Source: Trametes villosa
Lineage: Eukaryota > Basidiomycota > Agaricomycetes > Polyporales > Polyporaceae
Length of the DNA stretch: 64,000 nucleotides
Reading direction: 5' to 3'
Assembly (NCBI GenBank): GCA_002964805.2
Contig: PUDQ02000020.1
Location: 434,001 to 498,000, forward strand
The position numbers were made by a program, and so were the translations under genes. Below the pieces are notes generated by a model, which worked only from the letters and a program-made list of their open reading frames with translations, was not told where the DNA came from and ran no database searches. This document shows, piece by piece, positions 49,101 to 63,025 of this stretch (its first letter is position 1; each line of letters begins with the position of its first letter).

Positions 49101-49134
49101 GCGCGCCGTTCGAGATTTTCGTGCATGATCGTGA
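46111..49134. other. 3 kb gene-poor stretch
   Basis: I find no recognisable protein, tRNA or intact mobile element. The longest ORFs (47075-47731 +, 47307-47954 +, 48007-48462 -) overlap each other in several frames and carry no motif or splice logic, and the composition is mixed with less codon structure than in the flanking genes. It may be degenerate repeat sequence or a large regulatory/3' region. Confidence 0.45.
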
Positions 49135-50498
49135 TCAGGCGGTGCTCAGGGCGCGCTCGAGGGGTCCCGCCATTTCTTCGGGGTTCCCCACCCATCGCAC
49201 GACGCCGTCCTTGGGCGTGATGATGAACGCTGGAGAACAGGGAGGGTGTGTGAGATCAGCGCCGCACGTCCCCCGAACCCGAGAAAGTTTCATTAAGCTC
49301 GCGAACGGGACACGCACCCAAGGGGATAGAGAGATTCTGGCCGGGCTGAAAGATCGCTGTGATACCGAAGACGCTTAGTCAGCGCCCTTCTCTCCACACG
49401 CAGCGTCGCACGGGGACGAGCGGCTGGGAAGCTCCCAGGAACAAGGAACGCGGACGGGAGAGGGGGGCGGCGCACACACGCACAATTGACCGCGACCCGA
49501 TGCGTGTCGACGTATATCGGGTAGTCCATGTCGTCACGCCGCGCGACGAACTTCCGCACCGCGCCGACGTCGATGGGCGCGTGCGTGAAGATGCCCTCCA
49601 CGTTGAACGCGACTATTTTGATCTCGGGGTGCGCGCGCGCGAGCGCCGCGAGGTCGCGGAAGACCGCAAGGCATGGCTGGGAACGCGCGCGCGGGTCAGT
49701 CGAAGGCAATTAAGCCGTGTATGTCCCATATTGCACGCACCCTGCACCATCTGCGCCCGCCGGGACGGCGAAGAAGATCTCGGGGTCAGTACGCACACTC
49801 TGACGTACGCGGCACTCGCTGCGCCCCGAGGCGAGCGCCGCGGGAGCTCGCGCTTCGCCGTGGCCGCGCGCCCGCAGATGACCGACCGGCGGCAGCCTAT
49901 CCTCCGCGGGCGCCAAGCTCGGCGAGCACCTTTGACCCGCGACACACGCCCCGCTGCGGGAGCCAACGGAGGGAACGGCACGTACGTTGCCCAAAACTCG
50001 AGGATGAGGATCTTGGCGTCTCTCCAGCCGTCCATGGAGCCTCTGACGTTGTCGAACGGGCCCACATCGAGCCACCGGAGGTCCACCCGCTTGCCTAGGA
50101 GAGGGCTCTGCCATCCCGGCCGGAGGAACGGGGGTGGGCCCTTGCGGAACTGCACCTCCAACGCGTCCCACGCCGGGAGCTTTGCTCGTGCCCAGAAGCG
50201 CTGCACGGCGGCAGGATCATGCGCCGCTTTAAATCGCGCTGAAGATAGGTTGCGCGGGGGGTGAGCCAGCAGCTCCGGTGCAGGCGTCCGACGGATCAGA
50301 CCTACCGACCGCGGCGTTCCAACGACCTGGTGTGTAGGGACAGAACAGTCAGCGGCTGCAGATGATAAATGACCCGTGAGTCTTCCTACCCTGATCCCAT
50401 TTGTTTTCGTACAGCTCTTGGAAGACGGCCCAGATGTTCTTGCCGAAGTCGGCCTTGGCGGCGAGCTCCGCTGGTGTCTCGGGACCAAGAGATGCCAT
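49135..50498 (-). CDS. Thioredoxin-like protein with split CRPC motif
   Basis: Exons 50390-50498, 50306-50326, 49986-50238, 49741-49750, 49484-49676 and 49135-49229 sum to 226 residues. The start MASLGPETPAELAAK is followed by a leader (PAWDALEVQFRKGPPPFLRP) and the thioredoxin-fold strand DAKILILEFWATWCRPC. The latter requires the 10-nt exon; without it the W-C-x-x-C active site is lost. Then LAVFRDLAALARAHPEIKIV, AFNVEGIFTHAP, VRKFVARRDDM, DYPIYVDTHRVAVN and SFIITPKDGVVRWVGNP, typical of TlpA/AhpC-type thioredoxin folds. Two introns, 49751-49985 (235 nt) and 49230-49483 (254 nt), are long for this genome. No signal peptide. A thiol-disulfide reductase role is likely from the CxxC; partner unknown. 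Confidence 0.8.
49741..49750 (-). other. 10-nt microexon encoding WCR of the CxxC
   Basis: Flanked by a CAG acceptor (49751-49753 as complement) and a GTGCGT donor (49735-49740). It is needed to complete WATWCRPC in the thioredoxin-like gene and keeps phase between exons 3 and 5. Confidence 0.7.
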
Positions 50499-51103
50499 AG
50501 CGTGTATATGCACTCGATGACCGACCAAAGAATAAACGAAGAAGTCGGGAGAGTCGGGGTGTGCAAGTTAAGCCAGCCGAAGGTGTGCAATGAGCCTCCC
50601 TTATAGCTATGGATCGCTGTCTTCGCTGTCCGTTAGAACAGGAGGGCGCGTATATATACGGAGTGCTCACCGGATGCTGTAATGCTGTCAAGTGGTTGAA
50701 CAAGAAGCTGCTGTCAAATCGCAGACGGTGCCGGGGCGGGGTATACAAGGAAGGCAGCGTTCATCGGGACAGCATGGGATATAGCGGGGTCTCGGGAGTC
50801 GGGGCGCGCGCGCGAGGCCTCATGTCCCTGGCTGTCTGCGGCGCACCCTTTATTTAAACTGAACGGGGAGGGGGAGGGATCTCGCCTAAATGCGTCGCTG
50901 GGTTTGGTCGAGCGAGAGGAGAGCGTGAAACTTTCATTGATGCCGTACTAGGAAGGGTTGGAATTCTGTTTGCTCGATCTGCGCAGACGCACAAGTCCAG
51001 GCTGTTAATCAATCAATCTTGCTAGAACTCCCCGCGCTTCTTTCTGCCGCGTGTTAACCTTGTCTTCCCGCCCCGACATGACGGAGCAAAACAAAAGATC
51101 GAG
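50499..51103. other. Intergenic between thioredoxin gene and tRNA
   Basis: Promoter of the thioredoxin-like gene plus unassigned sequence; no further gene seen. Confidence 0.4.
50599..50605 (-). promoter_or_regulatory. TATA box of the thioredoxin-like gene
   Basis: TATAAGG on the minus strand, about 100 bp before the start codon at 50498. Confidence 0.45.
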
Positions 51104-51187
51104 TGGACGTTGAGGGGATTGAACCCTCGGCCTCGTGCAAATTGCAAACAATGCAAAGCAAGCGCGCTACCACTGTGCCAAACGCCC
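51104..51187 (-). tRNA. tRNA-Ala(UGC) with a 12-nt intron
   Basis: On the minus strand the acceptor stem GGGCGTT pairs with AACGTCC with discriminator A; the D-arm is GGCACAGTGGTAGCGC and the T-arm contains GGTTCAATCCC. The anticodon stem CTTGC/GCACG has one mismatch. The anticodon TGC is at 51155-51153 and A37 at 51152, with a 12-nt intron at 51140-51151. The mature sequence resembles known fungal tRNA-Ala(UGC). No pol III T-run checked beyond the 3' end. Confidence 0.9.
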
Positions 51188-51915
51188 GTGCTCCGAGAGC
51201 CACTCATTGGTTTGACAGCTGCGGTAGCTCCTAGGCGCCAAAGTCTCGCACACCGGCCTGAGGCTTGCTGACCTTCCGCTCGAACGACCATCAATGCATC
51301 GTCTTCACTCGAATTCGACGCTGCGCAGCTATATTGGACTGCGGTCGAACATTCTGTTCGAAAGGTACCCTCCATGACTGAGACCTCTTCTTCGTGGGTC
51401 AGGTAGCGGAACTTGAGCGCGATCGCATTCACAGGCAATATACACTGAATTGGTGGTACAGCACTACCGGGTCACCCCTGTGGGTTCCCGCAAGTACAAG
51501 AAAGGTTATCGTCGCCCTCCTCCGACAGTCTCGGGAAGCACTGCTCGCTCGACGTCAAGTTGCGCACCCGGGGGGTAGGACCAGTCACGGGGAGACGCCG
51601 CCGTTCCTGGCCGCCGTACTGTATACTACCTGTGAGGCTGTGAGCGCTGCCGTTGTCACCGACACGGGGACCACAATTGACGTACTGGGTGTCCGGATGG
51701 TCGGGACGCAGTCACTGGGAGGTGCCGGTTCCTGCCTTGGACCACGGCCAGAATACTGGGACCCTTCTATGAATGGATGATCGTTTATCAGCAACAGTGT
51801 CAACGAACGGGCAGGTCAGAAGTCGTATGACCGAGCGCAGGCTAAAACCTAGCCTGCCACATTGAATCGGATTCTGGAAGAGGTACGTCCTTCCGACTGG
51901 AGAACACCGCCCACG
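51188..51915. other. Intergenic, 3' side of DUF1295 gene
   Basis: Small ORFs only (for example 51394-51780 +) with no motif. No gene seen. Confidence 0.4.
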
Positions 51916-53390
51916 TCACGCACGGCGCGCGGAGACGTGCCCATACGTTTCTTCAGAGAACGTACGAATCAGGCTTAGTGCGAAAAGTATCAACATGGAG
52001 AGTTTGGTTATGACCTCCTGCGTTGTGCGATCGGGTGGAGCAGGAAATTTTGAAGGCAAGAGCCACGAACGGAAGCGTCCGTTGCCAACACAAGAGCATT
52101 GCAAACTCACCGCTTGTATTCCTGCCACTTCGGATCGTTCCCAAACTTCTTGTCTCCGGCCCTCTGCGCATAACAAACATGAACCAAGCAATTCTGGCGA
52201 GGATTCGGGAGATATGATCACGCACCTCGAGGGGCGGGACACCAGACACACGCGTCAAGAGGAACCACGTCAAGAGTGGGCTAGCACCTGCAATCACCCA
52301 CGCTGCCTTCGGGAAGAAGGGGGAGCGCAACGAGCCGCGAGATAGCAACCACATCCCCGTCCATAGGCCCACCTCGCCGACGTAACTGGAGCGCCAATCG
52401 ATGGTATTAAGCCATTCTGAGCATCCAGACGCGCACAAGAGTGACACAAAGACGTACTTGGGGTGTCTGCTTACCGCCCACAGACCGTCGGTGATGAACT
52501 TCTCATCGTGTTCCTTGTTCTCTTTTCTACGACGCCAAGAGCTCTTCTGGTGGTCGGCAACTATGGACATACGTTAGTACGGTCTTTCTGTACCACGGGA
52601 TAGACGTGTTACGTACCAATTTCGAACAACCACGAGCCGGCCCACAGGGCGAAGGAGAAGTAGTCGAGAGGCCCCAGTCGAGGGTGACTAGCGGGCGGCA
52701 GAGTATTGACCTACGGTTTGAGGCAAAGAAGTATTAGCCGAATGCTCACAAGGCGTTAATCGGCCCGTAGAGCAATTGGTTGAAGCTCGGCTCCAGCCAA
52801 TAACATGGCGTCGTCGCCAGGTATCGTTATAAGGGCGACGCGAAAAGGAATGCCTACCATGTACACAGGGAGTCCAACTAGAAGCACCCAGGTAGCTTGA
52901 GCCATCCAAAAGCCCGTGAATGCGGCTGGCTTATGCTTGACTTCGTCAAACCTAGAGTCGCCTCCTGCCTTCATCGCCCTCTGGATGTGTGATGAGAGAT
53001 ACTTCGAAGAGCAACTGTGTATACGCGGCTTACTGAGAACAAAAAGCTACCAAGTCTGGTAGACCACGCGAGGATGGCGGCATTCAGAAGAATCTGCCTG
53101 GGCGCAAAAGAGGTGATGGGTGGTAGTACCGCGCTCGGGACGCGGTCCCAATACTTCAGCTTCAGGTGGGGGTAGTAAAGGGAGACCAAAGTCGTGGAGA
53201 TGAATCCTATTGAACCGCCCAGGTCGTAAAACTTCTCATTCGCCTGGGGTACAAATACGATCGCCAACGCTTTCAAAGGCGCACCGTTAGCAACACAGTG
53301 TAGCTGGCCGTGGGAGCAAATAGCGAGACTACCTGTCTGCAGACCAAATGCCGACGCAACGGTAGGAACCAACTTGGAGAAGAACGGCAT
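51916..53390 (-). CDS. DUF1295 / steroid 5-alpha-reductase-like membrane protein
   Basis: Start MPFFSKLVPTVASAFGL at 53390 (an earlier in-frame GTG was rejected). Hydrophobic helices include FYDLGGSIGFISTTLVSLY, FAPRQILLNAAILAW, FTGFWMAQATWVLLVGLPV and FALWAGSWLFEI. The catalytic-type C-terminal block is ADHQKSSWRRRKEN, FITDGLWAVSRHPNYVGEVG and LLTRVSGVPPLE, with a following segment containing KKFGNDPKWQEYKR. SRHPNYxGE is the signature of DUF1295 and related 3-oxo-5-alpha-steroid reductase-like proteins, predicted ER membrane enzymes. Introns are short; an intron in the first exon (near 53280-53320) joins GLQT to ALAIVFVPQ. The extreme C-terminus (after EYKR) is uncertain: I chose the TGA at 51916, but an earlier stop in another splice form is possible. 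Confidence 0.78.
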
Positions 53391-53749
53391 GGCAGCGACG
53401 ATGTCGGAAGGCAGAATACTTGCCGCTCGCTTTGCTGGCACTCGCGCTGCGCTGCGAGAGATGGTGGAGGTACGGGTTCAAGAAGAGTAAGGCGCGATCC
53501 GGCGCTGCTGGAATGACAGGGTGACGCGTAGGTGACGCGGTCACGTGGGAGAGAAGAGGCGGCCAGGGAAAGTGACGTCAGGGTGGCTGCTGCTCCCCTG
53601 CATTTAACGGACTACGAGGACAAGCGCAGACGCGACATATGCTCTCGCTTCTACAGTCACTCATCCTACAGACTTATAACATCTATAAAGCGCGAAGATC
53701 CTATCTAGACACTATTAGCTACCTACAGCTCAGCGCATACAGTCGCAAA
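53391..53749. other. Divergent promoter region
   Basis: Between DUF1295 (-) and the GFA-type gene (+), with TATAAAG at 53684-53690. No gene seen. Confidence 0.4.
53684..53690 (+). promoter_or_regulatory. TATA box of the GFA-type gene
   Basis: TATAAAG about 60 bp upstream of ATG 53750. It lies inside the upstream in-frame extension, so it supports the start at 53750 rather than 53639. Confidence 0.5.
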
Positions 53750-54791
53750 ATGTCATCAAACGCGAAGAACGCTGCCGTGCATCCCAACGCACATCCCGAC
53801 GCGCCCAAACACAAATCCGACGACCTTCACTCCGACATACCTCATCCACCACCAGACGATCATCACGAGAAGCCTCGTCAGAAGCCTGTTCCAAACACGG
53901 GATGGTCGGGGCCTATTCCAAGCCAAGAGGGTGGAAGCAGTGAAGACGACTTCGTGCACAAATCCCCGTACGAGTGGAAGAGCGAAGGCGATCTCTTCAA
54001 ACCAAAATATTACGCGTAAGGGCATATATTACTTCCGCCTAAACAACTGCTGACACCCGCATGATTCTAGCCAATGCTGGTGTGGAAACGTCGCCTTCGA
54101 GTTTCACGGCGACCCCGTAGACGCGAAACATTGTCATTGTAGACAGTGCCAGCATCTTCATGGTGCACCCTTCCAATGGGCTGTGATATTTCCGAAGGTA
54201 GATTTGCACTGCCTACTCGTAAAACTACACGCACCAACTCACACTTTATAGACGTCCGTCCGGATGGTGAAGAACAAGGACAACAGCCTTCATTTCTTCT
54301 CCACGCAGAGACGCCAGGGCGTACACGACGTTCCATGCAAAGTAAGAGACCCTTTTGCCGTATGATTCTTGAGGCCCACCTACCTGATCCTTCGGCATAG
54401 GTCTCGTGCAACGAATGCCGCTCGCCCATGTTCGACGAGGGCCGCAACACCGTCCTCGCATACCCGTCAGCCTTCAAGTTCCCCGACCGCAAGGTCCCTC
54501 TCGACTTCCAACCTACCGCGCACATCTTCTACGGCGAACGCGTTATGGAGGTTCCAGATGGGGTACCCAAGTGGTCTGGCCACAAAGGTCAGAGCGAGCT
54601 CCTACCCGAGCTCACAGACCAGGAAGGGTAAGCATAGGCTCAGGTCTCTGCTTGACATCAATGCCACGGCCTGACATCGCATATGCAGTACAATGCCGAA
54701 GTATAAGGGCAAACCAGAGGAAGGCTTGCTTGACCGGGCGCATTCTGGCCCTACGATCCCGGAGAACCGAGAAAATGCGGGTCGGGAGTGA
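53750..54791 (+). CDS. GFA/CENP-V-type zinc-binding protein
   Basis: S-(hydroxymethyl)glutathione synthase-like (GFA) fold with zinc sites. The protein starts MSSNAKNAAVHPNAHP; a His/Asp/Pro-rich leader of about 90 residues precedes the fold. Zinc ligands: QCWCGNVAFEF, then KHCHCRQCQHLHG, then SCNECRSPMFD. The core continues PFQWAVIFPK, SLHFFSTQRRQGVHD, FDEGRNTVLAYP and AHIFYGERVMEVPDGVPKWSG, and the end TIPENRENAGRE at TGA 54789-54791. Four short introns. Family members may act in formaldehyde detoxification, but many fungal paralogues have no shown activity. No targeting signal seen. Confidence 0.85.
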
Positions 54792-55125
54792 GCAAACGTA
54801 TAGTGGTATGTCGCGCAGACGCACAACACCAGGTATAATCGGCCTGTGAGCTCCAGGAGGTCGCGCATACACGTCAAACGAATGTCGAGACTCATGTAAC
54901 ACACGCACCATTGTATAACAGCACATTATGAATGTCAGATCCCGTAGAACGCCTTGCTGAACACTTCGAGACCTTGCGGATGTCATACTGCTTCCCGACG
55001 CGCTCACGTGCGATCAATGAGCATCGCGCGCGGCTTCCAGCGAGCGGCCTAGTCGCACCACCCCAGCGCTATATAAGAGGTAGCTCGCTTGTCGTAACCC
55101 ACTCACTTCTGCCCCACCTGCCACC
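54792..55125. other. Intergenic
   Basis: Spacer between the GFA gene and the zinc protein, containing that gene's TATA box. No gene seen. Confidence 0.4.
55070..55077 (+). promoter_or_regulatory. TATA box of the small zinc protein gene
   Basis: TATATAAG about 50 bp upstream of ATG 55126. Confidence 0.55.
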
Positions 55126-55896
55126 ATGCGCGATCAGCTGGACGCTGCCGGCGTCATATCCCTCAGCAGCGGCAGCGACGACGACGGCGCGCCTGTCGCG
55201 GGCCCTTCCAACGCGAAACGGCGCGCCCCCGTACCCAGAGCGGCGCGCGGCTCCGCGGAGCTCGACGTCCCACATACGCTGGACGACGCGTCCCGAACGC
55301 AAATGCACGTCGCGATCGCTACCGCCCCGGAGGCGCGTGTCCGCGAGGCGTTCGCCGCGCTCGTGGATAGCGTCCCCGCCGTGACCGAGCGCGTCTTCAA
55401 CATGCTGGTGGCCGACCCCGCGCAGCCTGCAGCACAGGAGCAGGCTATCGCGGCAGTAGCAGCAGGTGCAGGTCCCTATCGTGCGCCCCCACCGCCTGTC
55501 CAGCCTGCGCGTGAGAGGGCTGCGCCCGTGGTGGCTCGCTGGGAAGTCTGCGCCAGGTGCGGGGAGGAGTATAATGCTGTAATTGCGCGGCTGCCGACGG
55601 AGTGCAACTACCACCCAGGTTAGCGATGCTCTTGCCCTCCAGACTTGTCTGCAGTTGCCTGATACCGATCGATGTTGCTTCGGCCCTTAGGAAGGCTTGT
55701 GGTAAACTACAACGCTTGGCCTGACTGGGACGAGGAGGTGCACGGGGAGATGGACACGCGCGAAAACCGCAGGCAATTCCCCGAGAATTTCGAGTGGTCG
55801 TGCTGCCGCCGTGACGGGACACAGGCAGGCTGCGTTGATGACGAGCACGAACCGGTGGAAGGCCCGCGTAGGCAGAAGAGGGCACGAGTGCGCTAG
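55126..55896 (+). CDS. Small zinc-binding-like protein (unknown)
   Basis: Two exons. The first (from 55126) holds a disordered Ser/Asp/Ala/Pro-rich region and then WEVCARCGEEYNAVIA and CNYHPG; the second (after about 55681) holds RLVVNYNAWPDWDEEVHGE, FPENFEWSCCRRDGTQAGC and a basic tail PRRQKRARVR. The spaced CxxC, C-x3-H, CC and C motifs look like a fungal C/H-type zinc module seen in proteins of unknown role; I infer zinc binding. No signal peptide; the basic tail could be nuclear. Intron about 55620-55690. Confidence 0.65.
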
Positions 55897-56092
55897 ATCT
55901 TCGACTTGACCAGGACGGACGGGCGGACGAGTGGAGGGATCTTCAGAACAGTTGCACATCGCGTATGTTTTTGGCCAGGAGAGAATGCACCATCGAGATA
56001 TGATACAGAATCCTACAGCATAACCCTCAGTACGTGAGCATAGAGTAGTACATACACACCGCCGCATACGGGCGCATCGTCTGCAGTCCACG

Positions 56093-60144
<4,052 letters not shown>

Positions 60145-61027
60145 CGGGGGCGATGTCGGCGGGGCCTAGACAGAGGATGCGGGCAGCAGAGGTTGGGCGA
60201 GGCCGCCGTCGTTGAGAGCGTCGAGCGGGCTGGATACGAGTTGTTTATGCTTTGTTTGGCGATGTGGGGTGGAACTGTAGTGGGGCAATAGCCGGCTTGA
60301 CTTGTGCTTATGCTTTACTAACGCGACGTTGTAGTGTCCTTATTCACTGTCTTCCGGCACTACTAGCATGAGACTACAGACGGCCAGCGAGCGTGTAAGG
60401 AGGGCAAGCCGAGGATAAGAGAGACCCGAGCGGCCGGTTGCATGGAGTTCTGGGGTCCAGACAAAACTAGCGCCGGGGGCCGCACGCGGGGCTGAGTGAG
60501 CCGAGCGGCGCAACGGCAAGGATCTGTTCAGCTCACGCACAGGTGCACGACATGCGCCCTCCATATCGCGAACAGCAGCACCTCTGCGTGTCTATGTGAC
60601 GAACGTGTATCTCATCACGCAGTCTCTGGCCGGATGGCACGTCTGGTGAAGGGTGGAAATAAAGGGCTTCCGGCCGCACTCCCGCGCACTGATTGCTGAG
60701 GCGCCCGTCGAGGAGGCCTCCTGAGGGACGCGAGGGAACTGACGGGCACATCTCACTCTCTGTAAGGCGGACTGGGCGGGGGTGGGGCGCGGAGACTGGG
60801 GCGCGAATGGATCGGAACGATGAGGGACGGGGCCGGGGATGGGCGAGAAAAGGGCGGTTTGCGTAAGAGTGGCTGAGAGGCGTGGCTCTCTAGAACCAAA
60901 CAACAAATAAGGGATGTCGTGGGCAGCGACACTCTCAGCTCGAAACTGCTCTGCGCTATATCAGTTTGATAGCTCCCTTCCCCCCTCTCCCTCTAACCAC
61001 CATCTCCTACACGCCTCGACGCCCGCC
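60145..61027. other. Divergent promoter region between acetyltransferase and kinase
   Basis: Shared upstream region, with pyrimidine-rich leader before 61028 (CCCCTCTCCCTCTAACC near 60980). Short ORFs with no protein character. Confidence 0.4.
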
Positions 61028-63025
61028 ATGCAGGCAGCGGTGCACCAGCTCGCCCCGCAGATGCTTCCCCAGTTCTCCCACCAATCTCATCGCCCACCAC
61101 CCCCCAACAACGTCGGCGCCATGCCTACTCCCCCAATCACAGCTAGGAAACGCAAGCGACAGCAGTTTACGGTCACCTACAGCGAGGTCCAGGAGGTCGA
61201 TAACAGCACGGGCAAGGTGCGCGAAGTCATCGTCATCGAGGACACTCCGCCCCCCTCCACCGTCTCCCCCGCAACGACGCACACGGCCATGTACTCGGCC
61301 TCCTACCAACCGCCAGTGTACTCGGCACCTATCCGCACGAGAGCACGAGCCGCGGCCGAAGCACAAGCTCTATCCGCCAGCACATCTTCAACCGCTGCAG
61401 TGACTGCCCCCGCCCCGAAGAAGCGCAAGCGAGACGCCGCGGATGATGTCGGTACCGTGTCCAAGAAGACTATCACCAACGGCCAGCTCTCAAACGCTAT
61501 CGCCACCGCGAAAGCGTATCCCAGCAGCAGTGGCACGCTCGTGGACGATGTAAGTCTCCCTATATGCTTGCACATTCGAGCATCGCTGATCTATCTACCA
61601 ACTATCAGGCGTCAAAGGCCCAGGTGTCCTGCGACGACAAAGAGGGACACTACATCATCGTCCCAGATGACATTATTAACAGGCGTTGTAGGTATCTGCT
61701 CCCCGTCACTCTGTCGCTGAGCTGACCCGGTGCCACACAGACCGAACCGTCCGCCTTCTGGGCCAAGGGACGTTCGGGAAGGTGGTCGAGGCGGTCGATA
61801 CTGAGACCAACAAGAGGGTCGCAATCAAGATAATCCGTGCGATCCCTAAGTATCGAGACGCAAGTAAGATCGAAGTGCGGGTCCTGCAGAGGCTCAAAGA
61901 GCGGGATCCCATGAATCGACAGTAAGCGTATATTTAACCACGCGGAGCCGCCGCCGCTCACTCACACGCTCATCAGCAAATGCATCCACTTGCTCTCCTG
62001 GTTCGACCACCGCAACCACATCTGTCTAGTGTCTGAGCTGCTGGGCATGTGTGTGTACGATTTCTTGAAGGAGAACGACTTCGCCCCTTTCCCTCGTCAA
62101 CATATTCAATCTTTCGCAAGGCAACTTCTCGGCAGTGTAGCATGTAAGTGGTATACTGGAGCTTGCGCCATAGATAGCTGACTTCTCTCCACAGTCCTTC
62201 ATGACCTCCATCTCATTCACACGGACTTGAAGCCGGAAAATATCTTATTGGTAAACAACGACTATCAAGTGATCCAGGTTCCCACATCGTCGAAGGTGAG
62301 CAAATTTCGGCTCTGGATAGAGCCTGAGCCGCACTGACAAGCTTTTGACCATCAGCGCGGCGCTCCCACAAGAACCAAACGAATACTGCACTCAACAGAT
62401 ATCCGTCTGATCGACTTCGGGTCTGCGACGTTCGAGGACGAATACCATTCTAGTGTGGTGTCAACGCGCCACTACCGCGCTCCCGAGATCATTCTCGGTA
62501 CGTAGCATGGTTTTGGCATGCCAGCTCGGCACTTATCCTCTCCCGGTGACAGGCCTCGGATGGTCGTTCCCGTGCGACGCGTTCTCCCTGGGCTGCATCC
62601 TCGTCGAGTTCTATACCGGCGTCGCGCTCTTCCAGACGCACGACAACCTCGAGCACCTAGCGATGATGGAGCAAGTCATGGGTAAGATGCCCGAACGGTT
62701 CGCTCGCTCGGGGGCGCGTGCAAAGCCGGAATACTTCAAGGAGGGGAGCAAGCTCGACTGGCCGAAGCCCAAGGCGACTCGTCAAAGCAAGAAGGAAGTC
62801 CGGGCTTGTCGAAGTCTGCAGGTTCGTTTCGGCGTTTCTCGTATCCGCCCGCGCCGTCTTGACAGTTGTCACTTCTAGGAGATCATCCCTGCCACGGACG
62901 CTGTCAACCGCTCATTCCTAGACCTCGTCCGGAGGCTTCTCACCTTTGACCCCACGCAGAGGCTCGCCGTCAAAGACGCCCTCAACCACCCCTACTTCTC
63001 GCTCCAGATCCCTGACGAATACTGA
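61028..63025 (+). CDS. KNS1: LAMMER/CLK-type dual-specificity protein kinase
   Basis: CLK-family kinase that phosphorylates SR splicing proteins and signals in stress/TOR pathways. A basic disordered N-terminus ([27 protein letters not shown]) precedes the kinase domain: [20 protein letters not shown] (Gly-rich loop), [11 protein letters not shown] (catalytic Lys), [22 protein letters not shown] hinge, [11 protein letters not shown] (catalytic loop with HTDLKPEN, as in LAMMER kinases), [20 protein letters not shown] (DFG and activation loop), [10 protein letters not shown], then [17 protein letters not shown] (the family's EHLAMMERILG-type motif) and [20 protein letters not shown] near the end. 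All catalytic residues present. Seven or so short introns, stop 63023-63025. Probably nuclear/cytosolic. Confidence 0.93.

Noticed and set aside
53639..53749. Upstream in-frame start of the GFA-type protein
   Set aside because: A TATA box lies within this extension and the extension has no targeting or domain signal.
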